Of a stretch of 64,000 nucleotides of DNA, positions 46,651-58,229 are shown one piece after another; position 1 is the stretch's first letter; every line of letters starts with the position of its first letter. The stretch comes from Symbiodinium natans (Eukaryota; Sar; Dinophyceae; Suessiales; Symbiodiniaceae). The stretch covers positions 95,074 through 159,073 of the forward strand of contig CAJNDS010000354.1 of the NCBI GenBank assembly GCA_905221605.1, read 5' to 3'. A program made the position numbers and the translations under genes. The notes under the pieces were generated by a model, which saw only the letters and a program-made list of their open reading frames with translations, was not told where the DNA came from and searched no databases.

Positions 46651-46832
46651 TGCTGCACGTGGGTGAAGCCTTGCTCTATGTCCCAGTATGATTGGGATGT
46701 TCCCCCCTTATTATTCATAACAGCTCCTAATAGGGATTACAATACTAGAATCCCCATTCAGGACTGTGAGTATAACGGGGAACATCCCAACCATAATACT
46801 CTAAGCCAGCAAGGATGTGAGTACGTGACTGA
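46651..46832. repeat. long self-complementary hairpin (MITE-like or precursor-RNA-like)
   Basis: The left half (46651-46738) contains CACGTGGGTGAAGCCTTGC, CAGTATGATTGGGATGTTCCC and ATTATTCATAACAG. The right half, read in reverse, gives CACGTACTCACATCCTTGC, GTATTATGGTTGGGATGTTC and TTATACTCACAGTCC. The inner ends are AGGGATT and GAATCCCC around a short loop near 46742. The whole 182 bases is thus one imperfect hairpin with almost no unpaired centre. Open frames on both strands that cross it show the same peptide word (WDVP) for this reason. Confidence 0.65.
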
Positions 46833-49045
46833 AGGTGCGCGTGAGGCCTGGAGAAGAGCAGCCATGAATCATGACGTGAGAAGCGGGCTATGCGTCTGGG
46901 ATTTGGAAACGGAAAGGTCCAACGGCATAAGCCCAATAATCCCTGAGCTAAGTAAGGTTCAGGATCGTCGTACAGTGCTGAGATGAAATAGCCACACATT
47001 GAACCGATGGAACCATGAATGGAACCGCACTTCACTGGGCTGACGCGAACAGATCTGCAAGTGGGCAGCGGCCGCAGCCAAAGTACACCTGAGAGCCCAG
47101 AGCCCAGATGCAGACGAGTCCAAAGATCGGTTTGGGGTTTGGGGATTCGACTCGGGGTTGTAAAGACGATGAGAGCATCTGACAGAGGCGGAAGCAAAGA
47201 AAAGCCGCACAAAAAGAGGAAAGACAGGACAAGTCCCGACGTGCAGATGGCGTAGGTAGGTATAGCGCTCGCTGATTGTACGACTGCACAGCACTGTTCA
47301 AAGCAGCAACTGCTCTATTCGTTGCCGTTGATGCAGGTCTCGCGCAGTTGAGAGATGGGGATCACATTGCTCGGTATAGGCTTCTTGCCTCATGCGATCT
47401 CCATTCGCGGTAGGGTTCGCTGTGCAGCATGCTGCGCAATACTATCGAAAGTCTCTGGAAGTCTCACGCCTGCGCAGGGCTCTCGCGTCGAGCTGCGCTC
47501 TGAAAATATCAAGGTGATAGTCACATGACAGAAAGATGCCATGCCTGTTGTCAGGGTATGGTTCAAGGTTCTGGGTTCTGGTTTAGGGATGCGTTTCAAC
47601 CACCTTGGAGGAACTAGCACAAACTTTTGCAGCCTTACTAGGCGCAAGCGACTGCAAAGACTATGATCACTCTTAGAGTCTTAGAAGACGTTGTGTTGCA
47701 CCCATGCAGACCTTCTTGCTCAACGCCAGAACCGACCGACGTCCAAACTCAAAAAAGCATTCTCAAACCCTCAATCGCCTGGATGTTGGGCTCCTGAGGC
47801 CTTGCCACAGCTGGCTTCGCCGGCGCCTGCAGGCCCGACCGCTAACCAGTGCTGCGTCAGACCCTCAGGCTTGCGGCTGTTGTTAGTTCGTAGCAGTAGA
47901 GTTTGCAACTCTTCGGTGATGTTCGATGTAGGGCCCTCAAAAGTGTGAAATCTGCGGCCTTTGTGTTTTGGCAACATCAAGGCTCCTGTAAGGATATTCT
48001 GCAGATCCTTTGGCTAAACAACTTCAATCAAAAAGGCATGATCCTCGCAAAGCGGCCCTGAAGCTTTGCCTCAGCGCTTCTAGATTTGCACAAAGATGTG
48101 ATGTGTAGCTGCGACACTGAGACCCCATGCCTCGGCAGCCTCTGCACTGCAACATGGTCTAGCTAAGCATTGTTTGTTCTGAAGGTGCTTAGTTTTGTTA
48201 CGCAACTTCACTTTTTTGCCCTCTTTCGGCAAGCAGGACCCAAACCTCACGAAAGCACTAACCGGCGCTACCCGCGACATCCGAGCTCTAAACCCTGCAA
48301 ACTCACATTTACCTGAATCCCGGAATGTCCTACACCCTTGCATTCGGAAAACATCCCCAAAGCCCATCGAAAGTCATGAAGGATTACTTAAGAAAGGAAT
48401 CCCTCTTGCCGGACAGGAACCGAACCTTGAAGTTTTTGAACCTTTCAAGCCAAGTATGTAGTTTACACCGTCCAATGCAGACCCGCAGCTTGGAGAACGT
48501 TCTGTCTCAAGCCATAACGCCCTTACGAAACCAATGGGCCTCGCAAACCAGAAAGGCGCAACAGAAAGGTGAAACCCTCGAAGTGCTGCCTCGGTCTTCG
48601 AGGCGGCTGGTGCCCCAGCGATGCAGACGAGGTCGATGCAGAAGCGATCCCCCTCGTCGGGTGGAAGGTTTTTGGGGTTCAAGACACTTCAAGACCAAAC
48701 AGCTGCAGGCAGGGTCTAGGGCTGAAGAGCTGGCATGTCTTAGTGAGATTTTCGGCACCCAAACCCCGAGCATCAGTACACCCAGAAACCAAGCCTAAGC
48801 CAACCGAGCTAAGACCCCGTAAGTAATTTCGTTCCATCGTTGTTGCCTAATCAAGGCTTGAGGTTCCTGGGGTTCCTAAGGTTCCTGCGTGAGCATCTTG
48901 TGACACTTGTGGGCTTCTGGAAGGGCTCGGCAGCAGCGCTCCAGCGCTAGGGGGGGTTTAATTCGGTCAGGGCTCAACTTTCAACCTGGTCTTCAGGCCG
49001 CCACTCCTCTGGACGGCAGAGTTACATTCCTCACAAAAACTTGCT

Positions 49046-49072
49046 GCCCTAAACCCTAAACCCTAAACCCTC
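49046..49072 (+). repeat. short interstitial telomere repeat (CCCTAAA orientation)
   Basis: Three perfect CCCTAAA units plus a partial, directly followed by CTCTTAAGC. Confidence 0.88.
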
Positions 49073-49360
49073 TTAAGCAGGCGTCCTAACCAAACACCTT
49101 CTTCGTTTTGAAGGGGCCGCCCGGCCTTCTCGTCTGGGAGATTGTGGCCCAGATGCGTTCCACAGATAGATTGCACCTCGCCGAAGGTTCCCACCACCAG
49201 GCTTTCTGCAACGATCTCCTGGCGTTTGGGCTCGGACTGCTCTAGTGTCGGAACCCTCAAGCTCTCCAAAACCCTTTCCGCCCTCCACCCTGTTCACTTG
49301 TTCATGGACTCGATGGCGATGGCGATGCAAACCCCGCAAAACCGCAAAACCCTGCACCCA

Positions 49361-49400
49361 GCCACACTGAGCCACACTGAGCCACACTGAGCCACACTGC
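49361..49400 (+). repeat. decamer tandem repeat GCCACACTGA x4
   Basis: Three perfect copies and a fourth with one change in the last base. Confidence 0.95.
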
Positions 49401-50521
49401 CCACCCGCCTGACTCAGTGGGGGGCCCCTTCAGAGACTCAGTGGGGGGGCATCCTCGGAGCGGAAGGAAGGCCAGCCATGCTGCGCAGACTCGTTGAGCC
49501 ACTCCTCCGTGCTTCGGCCCACCGGTGCCTCCCAAGTTCAGACAGTTCAGGTTGTGGGATTTAGGTGTAGTAAGCCTTTTCAAGGGGCCCAGGGGACTAG
49601 CTTTTGCGCCTAGTAGTAGAGAATTTTGGGTTCGGGGGGGAGGGAGACTGGCTCCTCATCATGCTGGGATTATTCATAGCATGTGTATGTGCATGAGAGC
49701 GAGGTAGTAAGTCAGGATCCTGCCGGAAGAGGAAGGATTTTCGGGGATTACAAGACCATTGACGTTGAAGTGCATGTGGGATGTGGGGTGCACCGTGGGG
49801 GAGATGAAGCGTCTCCCTCGCTTTCGCTACTTGCTGGTTGCACCACCACCCTTTACCACCCGCAAGCGAGGGGGCGCTTCTCGCAGCGTGTGAAACCTCA
49901 ACCGCCCCATGCACGAGAAGTCAAGCTCTAGTCTGACCAGAACAAGCAGAAATGCGTGGTTCAACCTAAACTTCAGCTACGCGAGACATGTGTTCGAATG
50001 AAGAACTCACCGAACAGCATTACGAACACATTGCTGGCGTACAAGGTCGTATCCGTACAAGGATGTGCAGATATCTACATTGCGATTCCATTTGTAGGCT
50101 TATGGGACTGTGATGTGTGATGTGCGTGACGCCGGTGAGCGAAAAGGTTCCTTTCCTGGGCAGCACAAGAACGGATTGCGATGTGGCCCTGATACCTTTT
50201 GTAAGACATCAGAGATGTGATTATTGGGTTTCAAAACCAAACCATGGGATGTGTGTGTTCTCGGCGGGGCAGCTGTAGCGTCGAACCCTACACCACCTTC
50301 CATCCACCATAACGTCTGCGAAAGATACAAACTTCAAGCTTCAACATGTCCGCAATGTTCTCCTTAAGGTTCGGGCCACTGGCACCCAAAGGACACGTAG
50401 ATACCAAGTCATAAAGCCCAAAAGGACTTCATGTGCGTAGCAGTTGATCCAAACATGTGACCCTTCCCCGAACTGTGTGGCTCCAAAACTCGGCCCTGCA
50501 ACCTGAACGATTCACTTAAAG

Positions 50522-50621
50522 NNNNNNNNNNNNNNNNNNNNNNNNNNNNNNNNNNNNNNNNNNNNNNNNNNNNNNNNNNNNNNNNNNNNNNNNNNNNNNN
50601 NNNNNNNNNNNNNNNNNNNNN
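50522..50621. other. assembly gap, 100 N
   Basis: Exactly 100 undefined bases, a conventional placeholder of unknown true size. The right edge is a GT microsatellite, a likely cause of the break. Confidence 0.99.
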
Positions 50622-50691
<70 letters not shown>

Positions 50692-50925
50692 CTGTGTGTC
50701 TGTGTGTCTGTGTGTCTGTGTGTCTGTGTCTCTCTCTGTGTGTGTGCGTGTGTGTGTGCGCGTGCGCGTGCGCGTGCGGGTGTGTGTGTGTGTGTCTGTG
50801 TGTGTGTCCCTGTCCGTATCTCTGTCTCTCTTTCTCTCTCTCTCTCTCTCTCTGTCTCTCTGTCTGTGTGTGTGTGTGTGTCTCTGTGTTTCCGTGCCTG
50901 CGCGTCTGCGTGTCTGTGTGTTTTT
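50622..50925 (+). repeat. GT / CT compound microsatellite next to the gap
   Basis: GT runs with TCTGTGTG variants, a CGTGCG block (50757-50778), a CT block (50818-50862) and GTCTGTGTG again, fading into GTGCGTG words up to about 51050. Frames across it are repeat translations. Confidence 0.95.
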
Positions 50926-51644
50926 GTTTGCGTTTTGCGGGCGTGCGTTGCGCGTGCTTTGCATTTTCTTCGCACGTGACAGTGCGTTATAAGTGCGTGG
51001 TATGTCCGCGGTGCATGCGTGCGGGGGTTCGGATGCATGTGTGTTTGTGATTCCTTTGGAGGCTGCATTTCGAGATCTTAGGTTCGGGATGTGTAGGCCT
51101 CTTGACTTTACGTTCAGGGTTTGGAAAGTTTAGAACTTGCCCGGGGTCAAGAGATGTCGTTACTTGTCGTTGTGTTCCATAAGCTTGGGATCCGTAGGCG
51201 CTTGGAAGTTCCGTTGGCGGGGTAAACCATTTCTTGTTCGGGATGCCAGTCTCTGCCACATCGGGCAAATGCCGGGTTGCATTGCCCAAAACCGGCCCCT
51301 GCCAAAGTAGACCTGTGTCTCTTCTGCCGGAGGGACTGGTTCCCTAGCGTTTGGAGGTTTCTGGGATTGTCTAAAGTCTAGGCGTCAGGGCCAGCACACA
51401 AATGTAGTCGTATTTGCTTGGAGCCGGAGAGTTGTAGGAGACTCTGCAGGAGTTGAGTCCTGAAACGAGCCCTTAATCCTGAATTCTCAACCAGTGCAAA
51501 ACCAGGATTGCATGTGCGAGTTCGAGAAGCTGGGGCTTGTGGCTTACATTGCCCACACCCTCCACTGAATGTGGAGTTGATGTGGAGTCGGTGCTGGCGC
51601 GCAACATGTGTCCGAACTCCTGATTGGCTGGGGTCCCTGGCCTT

Positions 51645-51717
51645 CTAAACCCTCAAATCTCTAAATCCCTAAAACCATAAAGCCCTGAACCCTGAATCCT
51701 AAACCCTAAAACCCTAT
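51645..51717 (+). repeat. degenerate interstitial telomere repeat (CCCTAAA orientation)
   Basis: AAACCCTCAAATCTCTAAAT, CCCTGAACCCTGAATCC and CCTAAACCCTAAAACCC words in series. Confidence 0.75.
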
Positions 51718-52645
51718 GCCCCAGAACAAAAAACACAAAAGTATCAAACAATCATTTGCTTGGCCTCTTGCTGTAGTCGCACTGGCCACCAAGACAACCC
51801 ATGCAAAACATCCACCCTGAAATTCGGAACTCCAGCCTAAATCCAAAGAAGCGAGACCTTAACTTCTTCATTTCGTGCCGTGCTACCGCAACCCCACAGC
51901 ACAAAGCTCGCCACTACACGCCTGCAAGACCTCTGGCTCGCCATCGCTGGCAGCCACCGCAGACTGAGCAAACAGATCCAGGATGTAAGCCCCAAGCTCT
52001 CAAGCTCATCTCAGCATTGACCAGACCAGGGCTACAGCGATTGCATGTTGATGAGAGCAGTATTGCTGCCCTCGATCCGGGCTTTATGGAAGCACGTCTA
52101 ACATGAAAGGTAGCCTGCGACACTCAAATCTGCAGCCTCAAGCCCACTTTAGCCCCAAACAGTAGCAGCCGAAGGGCAAGGAGTAGCGCAGCAGCTGTCC
52201 AAGGAGCCATGGCTCAGCTGCCCAGCCGTTTTCGGCCCATAGGGGCTCCACGTCTTAAAAATTGAGAGAGAGGGTTTGCTGAGGCAGACAAAACCCCAAA
52301 CTCTCAGAACCCTGTCAGTTCATTGGTAAGGCCGCACGGCCGTGCCTCAAAAATGAGGTAATTTGCGGCCTTGGTGCTTAGCGCTGGGCCACACTTCGCA
52401 CTCATGATTTTTGGATAGTATTCAAGGCCGTGGGGATCGCAGTCGAAAAGCCGGGTTTCAGGGCTGAGGGTTTGGGCTGAGGGTAGGAGTCATGGTCAAG
52501 GCTTCATCATCTGTCACTTGAGCATCGCTTGAGCCGTATCTCCAGCTACGCAATGGCCGTCCACCAAGGCCGGCCTCTAATGGGCTTGCCTTAAGGGGGG
52601 ATCTGGGATCTGAGTCTGAGTCTCTATGGCTCAGAAACCGGATGT

Positions 52646-52890
52646 TTAAGATCCTTTCACCGGATTACTCTTGCTTTGAGTGAACATGGGCTCTTGGATG
52701 TTGTACGCCCATTTGTACCCGAAAAACAAAACTGCAACCGGGGGGTTTGAATCAAGGGCTGACCCTGACTGCAATAGGATGTACATGACAGGAAGAAAAA
52801 GTGCGCATGCTACAGTCTCACCTTGCACTTCTACTGTTGTAAAGTCAGCAAAGACCTGAGTCCCAAGGTGTGACACACCGACACGCCCTT
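52646..52890 (-). CDS. unrecognised open frame with embedded intron-like segment
   Basis: The minus-strand frame is open for about 80 codons and has a hydrophobic stretch (CALFLPVMYILLQSG) and a second one (PPVAVLFFGYKWAYN). Inside it, plus-strand positions 52769-52821 read on the minus strand as a 53-base segment beginning GTGAGACTG and ending CATCCTATTGCAG, which has good donor and acceptor outlines. Removing it shifts the frame into a nearby stop, while leaving it in keeps the frame open. So either the splice outline or the frame is coincidental. No family recognised. Confidence 0.2.
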
Positions 52891-55879
52891 CTCATCCCCG
52901 ACTGCATAAAAGCAAATCATATGCCCGGTGAACCAGGCCCTGCCTCGTCGGTGGTGTTGCTGGTGTTCTTTGGCAGGGTGATGTTGGGCTTGGGCTTCTC
53001 CTCAAGCTTCGGGCTCTTCAGGCCCATTGAGGCCCATTGAGGCCCTCTATAGGATCTCCGGGTCTCCGGGTCAACATGACTTGATCTTGCGCAAGCCATT
53101 CATGGATGAGCGCAGTGTCAGCAGACACTTGCCCGGCGTGACTCCCGCACTTTCAGCAAAACCTGAAGCCCTGAACCCGTACTGCAGCTACAACGTTAGG
53201 GATCTCGGCATTGAAGCCCTGCCCCTCAATCCTCTGCGCTATCAGGGTCGGGCTGCATTTCGAGTATCGGCACTCAAAACCGACAACCTGCACCTCTAGC
53301 TTACCTGTCGCAAACCTGTGGAACCAACCGACGAGTGAGCAAGTGGCAGCCTTCGTGACATTCACCCAGTACAGCTCCTGCCAGCATGCACAATACGGGA
53401 AGCATCTAAAGGGGGTTTGCTTGAGTCGGGCCTTCGGCGCTGTAAGCATGAGCTTGCAACCTCAGAACCTCGGCCAACCAGACCTGCAACTGCAACTCTG
53501 TTTCAAAGCCGCCATGTGAAAAGGCCTCTGCAACTTCAGTAGAACCGAACGAAAAACTCACATTGCAAACTTGTAAACCCCCCCCTAACCCCTCAAACCA
53601 GGCCTCGATGGTTGCCAGAGGCTGCTTGACCTGGCTCAGTGATGCTTGGTTGTGGTGCATGACTTGTGCAATGTGGGTTTAGGGGCCTGTTGGGTGGGGG
53701 GTTGACCTCATTCATGTGTAGTGCTGCAGGGCTTCAAGGGGGAAACCCTTCAACCCCCCCTCCTCTGCACCGAAACCTTTAGCAACTTGTGCAACGGGCT
53801 GAAAAATTGGTGAATTTGTTCACTTCTCCTGCGAATTTCACAAAGTACCGTGCTTTTCTGTCCCTCAAGCATTTTTAAGCCTCGCCTCCAGGATTCCGCT
53901 AGTCTCCAGGGTCACCGAGACGCTAATTTTCGGCGCCCCTGTGGTGTTGTACCTGACTTCCACGAAGTTTGTGAGTAAAGAGAAGCTGAGGTAGCTTGCA
54001 GTGCCTTTGTGCCCCATATGCTACAAACCCCTACCTGCGTCGGGAGTGCTGGGCTAGCTTAAGGGATTCGGACACTCCAACCCCTCTGAAGCTTCAGCCC
54101 AAAACTCCACATGAATTCAGCCAAGCTCTAATCGTTCCTGCTGCCCTGCTGGTTGGGGCGGGGGGGGTGGATGTCCAGGGGCGGACGAAGGGGGCCGCAG
54201 ACTTCCTCCACCTGACCTGGATCCAGCCCCTCCCCACAATTCTTCGTGGCAAATGTTTTTGGAAGCCCTGCAGTCCTTCCCGAAAGCCCTAAAAAACCCT
54301 GAAGCTCCCAACTTGCAGCCCACAGGCGACATGCAGAAATGCAACGGCATGCAAGGAAGGTGTCAACAAAGGGTGTGAATTGACCCTAAATTCAGGATTC
54401 AGGTCAGCTATGTCGTTTGGACTAAGAGGCTACGACGGGTTTCAGGGCCAAGGCAGTCAGGATGCTCCTTCCACTTGCCATCCAGCAACTCCTTGAGTCC
54501 ATTCACAGTGTACTCAGACACCAGAATGTCGTCCTGACAAGTCAATAGACTCGGCAGAACCTAATGAAAGCCTACCCCTTCCCGCCCGAAAACCGAGCCC
54601 AACCCCTCTCGAGATCTCGCAGATCCGGCAGTTTCCGTGAAGCTTCCCACTGAGTCTTTCTAGATTCATCTAGATTCTATAGATACGTGGTCGGCCGAAG
54701 TGATACATCGCACAGCTCCGAAAGAAACTTGCAAATGCCTCGGAGAGCGGGGTTCCTTGACGGCACTTGGAACCTCTAAACCCTCAGTCCGAAACCGCGC
54801 ACGGCCGGAAGTTGGAACCCCAAACCTTGCAGTTTACCAAAAGGACGGCGCAAGCCAACATCCGGCTCCTCAAGCATGTGAATGTGATAACACAGCCCTT
54901 CTTCTGGGATCATTCTTCTGCAGGTCTGCAGGATCTAGGAACCCTTACTGCCAGGGGGGTAAGACCTCCCTCGCTCGGAACAGAGTTCTGAAGAGTTTCA
55001 CCGCAGCTTGCAAACATGCAGAACTCTATGGCTCGATGGGAATCTCTGCTCGGGATGCTGTATTGCTCTAACTCTCGCTAGTGAACACTCTGTACATATT
55101 TGCGCGTACGCCAAACATTTGTTCGACTTGGTCATTTGCAGGCTTCACTGTGCTATTGAGCCCCCCAGATCCACATGATCCTAAGTCCTAAGTCCTAAGC
55201 CCCCTTTCCTCAAAGATCTTCACCATGAAGTCTTCCTCCAGGTTGAAAGACAGTTTCTTCTTGCCGCCTCTGCTGCACCAAGAGCGCCGGCACCACTTGC
55301 ACATTCATTCAATCACTGTCGCAGCAACTGCGCAAGAACGCATGATTTTGCATCACAGTTTGTATTTCCTTCTGCCGGGCTGTGCTGGGTGACTCACCAA
55401 CGCGACTAGCATTGTCAACTACCAATGGCACATTGAGGAAACCATGGCTCTGGGTGTGCTGTGATGCACCCGAACCACTTCTCAGGAGGCGCGGGGCAGT
55501 GAAGACAGGCAGCACGATTTGGGGCAGGATGGGGGCACGATAAGACACACTCTTTTCATGTTAGGCGAGATCGCCGCGAACGGCCGCACACCCCACCATG
55601 GCTACACTTTGCAAGACGACAGAGCTGATCTCGACCACAAAACTGAGCAGAACCAGCCGCGTGCGCCATGGAAGCACTTCACTCTAAGTCTCTAAGTCCG
55701 GATCCTGAGAGTAAGAACCCCATACTGTCATGCATGTTCTGCTTTGGATCCCAAGCTTGCCCAGCAAAACTCACAAGTGAGGCCATGCAAGCCTCGTCAT
55801 CCGGAGGGTTTGGGTCTAGGTCACATTGGGTTAAGATAATCTGTGCTCTGTTAAGCTTGGAAAACCACAAAATATTAAA

Positions 55880-56160
55880 CACCAGAAAAACTCAAATAAA
55901 ACTCAGTTCCGCGGAAATTCAAGCCACAAAGGAAAGCAGAAAAAAATCTGAAAACATTCAAAAGAAATTAGAAGACATTCAGAAACAATTCCGAAACATG
56001 TCAAAAAAATCAGAAAATTTCAAAAACTGCCAAAACCCACAGAAAAAAACACCAAGAAATGCAGCCAAGCACCTCAGAGCAAAACCCGCGATTGAATGTT
56101 TTCTGAAAATCTTTTGAATCTGGCCCGGGGCCGAATCTGACAAAAATCTGAAAACAACTG
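55880..56160 (+). repeat. A-rich degenerate repeat, coiled-coil-like if translated
   Basis: AAATCTGAAAACATTCA and GAAGACATTCAGAAACAATT words repeat with drift at 15-36-base spacing on an A-rich plus strand. The plus-strand frame 55668-56117 (149 codons from ATG) passes through it and gives a Lys/Glu-rich helix-like pattern (SENIQKKLEDIQKQFRNMSK). The pattern can be explained by the DNA repeat alone, so a real coiled-coil protein is possible but not supported. Confidence 0.45.
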
Positions 56161-56597
56161 AATATTTACTATTTCAGCAAAACCCAGTCTTCTCAGGGAC
56201 AGATTGTCTTAAACATAGGGCTTGCAGAACCAGACAAGCCTCTCGAATAAGCAACGCAACAAAGGGCAGTTGCTGATTCCATTACATTGCGAGCTTACTT
56301 ATCAAACCCGTCCTCAAGAAAAGCCATGAGCCCCAAACCCTAAGCCATGATCCAGATTTGCGCCTAGCGGTGCTCCCACAGGGTACCTGTGCCAATGGGC
56401 ATGGTTGGGGCTCCAAAACTCCAGAAACCCCACGTGTAAGCTGAGCCTAAACTGACCTAAACTCAGAACGCTGGTCAGACAACCCTCCTAGGCAACCCAA
56501 AAGCAGGGATAAACCCGAAACCCCAAACAAGTCTTGTGAATCTGAGTTCTGGCCAAGAGAGGCACCAAACCGAAAACCCTGAAGGTCTTGAAGACCG

Positions 56598-56668
56598 GAA
56601 TCTCCCAAAACCTGCCCTAAGCCCTAAACCCCCCCAAAACCCCCCCCCTAAGCCCTAAACCTTGAAAG
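56598..56668 (+). repeat. degenerate interstitial telomere repeat with C-runs
   Basis: CCCTAAGCCCTAAACCCCC, then AAAACCCCCCCCC and CTAAGCCCTAAACC. As at 5.4 and 13.7 kb, C-runs sit next to telomere-like words. Confidence 0.75.
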
Positions 56669-57922
56669 CTTGCTTCAAGTTGGATTCCTAACCTCAGCGG
56701 CCCTGAACCCAGCTAACAGTGGTGCAAAGTCGTCAAGTTCTTCTCCCACGATCCATCGAGGGCGGTTACCTTCGAGAGCAGGCATGAGTACTGTTCGTCC
56801 AAGTTCTTGCAAAACCCAAAACCCACCTTGCAACACCAAACTCACCTTCAACAGCCCAGATCAGCCCCAACACTGCAAAGCTCGAGAGGGATTTTCCTAA
56901 TGATTCCGATGATGTGGTATGGCTACGGTGCTCGGTGTGTGTTTAGGCGTTTCCCACAAGGCCTCTGTCCCTCTGGTCTGGGTGCTGAACTTTACGCTTG
57001 CTTGCCGTTTAACCAAGGAGCGCTCCCTACCCCCACCCCCCCCCCTTCCAAACAAGGGCTTTGCATTGAGGTACAAGGTGCCTGACACACTGAGGCACAG
57101 AGCCCAAATAGCCCAAAGTCGAACAAATTTCCGAACTTATCCTAACTTGCCCAAGCCCATAGCCTGGACAGCGTAGGAGTGCGCTGTGAGATCCGAGAAG
57201 AAGATCTTCTTCACCTCGCAACTGTAACAACTGCAAGCAGGATCTGGATCTGCCCATCATTGAGAGACACGTGGAGGCTTGACGGCTTTTGGGTTCAAGG
57301 CTCTAGGTCAGGGTACGGGTGGCTTAGGTTGGCGTCAGGTGTTGGAGGGATTTTAATTTTAGAAGCTTAGGTGTCAAGATTTGGGGTCATTGCGCACAGA
57401 ATCTGTTGAGTGATGTCGAAAGGGCGATGGTGAAGTACTAGAGCTAGCATGCTCGGCGGTGCCAGTTCCTGAGATACTGAAGGTTCGTTATAGGGGAGGG
57501 ATGGTCGTGTTGTTGCAGTTGAAGGTCGGAGGGCTGTATTGAAGTGGCATGTGGAAAAGACGGCCCACCAAAACTTGTACGATGTGCTCGCTTGCCAAGC
57601 GGATGTGAGCGACTGCCAATACCGGCGGCGGTGTTCATGGATGCAACGTGAGGGGTGTCGCTTTTCAAGTGTTCCCATCGCTTTACAGGGTTTTAGCATC
57701 AGATATCCACGCTTGATGTCTGCCGGTGCCGCTTCGGGAAATTCCAGATTATAGCCAACCACAACAGTTCCCCTCGCCTGAATGGCTAGGGGTTTTGGGG
57801 CTTGTGAAGTTCAGCTCGTGATCGGGGTCGAAAAACCTTGGTTACATTACATTCCCTTCAGAGGGTTTCGGTTCAGGCCGTCTCCCGTTTGTGATCCCTT
57901 TTGGCACGTGTGCATTCAATAG

Positions 57923-58228
57923 ATGGACTGCCCGACATGCCTTGTCACTTGCGCTATGGTGACTGCTACCATGGTCTCTGCATGCATCTTCCTTTTCCCA
58001 CCGTCTGAAGTCGGTTTAGGCCTGTCTGCCGCTAGTCCCGTCTGCATACATGATGAGTGCCGCAGGACCTCCAAGTTTAGCTTTCACGGTTGCACTTCTT
58101 ATCCGGGGAGCTCTTCCACCTGGCGGGCTTCCTTACAAAGATTTCTCTACGTTGGTTTGGTCTTTGCCCTCATCATGCAATACGAACTCAATGCCTTTCT
58201 TGGCCGGGCAAAGTTTCTCATAAGTTGA
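57923..58228 (+). CDS. small cysteine-rich, membrane-like open frame, unrecognised
   Basis: ATG at 57923, 101 codons, TGA at 58226-58228. Residues 6-26 are hydrophobic (LVTCAMVTATMVSACIFLF), the middle is Cys/Ser rich, and a second hydrophobic stretch lies at about residues 75-86 (LYVGLVFALIMQY). The opposite strand between 58130 and 58440 is also open in two overlapping frames, one with a membrane-like stretch (GVWLWMLLLGFAFGC). Only one strand is likely to be right, and chance is possible for both. No family recognised. Confidence 0.2.
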   Translation: MDCPTCLVTCAMVTATMVSACIFLFPPSEVGLGLSAASPVCIHDECRRTSKFSFHGCTSYPGSSSTWRASLQRFLYVGLVFALIMQYELNAFLGRAKFLIS

Positions 58229-58229
58229 A

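Larger units (their letters stand above)
46833..50521. other. mostly non-repetitive region, no recognisable gene
   Basis: Contains a CCCTAAA block at 49046-49072, four copies of GCCACACTGA at 49361-49400 and a short GACTCAGTGGGGGG duplication at about 49411-49449. Frames such as 48325-48798 (plus, 157 codons from ATG) are within chance expectation and carry no known motif. Confidence 0.5.
51050..57920. other. mostly non-repetitive region, no confident gene
   Basis: Telomere-like blocks lie at 51645-51717 and 56598-56668. An A-rich degenerate repeat (55880-56160) and an open frame with an intron-like insert (52646-52890) are listed separately. Everything else shows short frames without known motifs. 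Confidence 0.5.
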
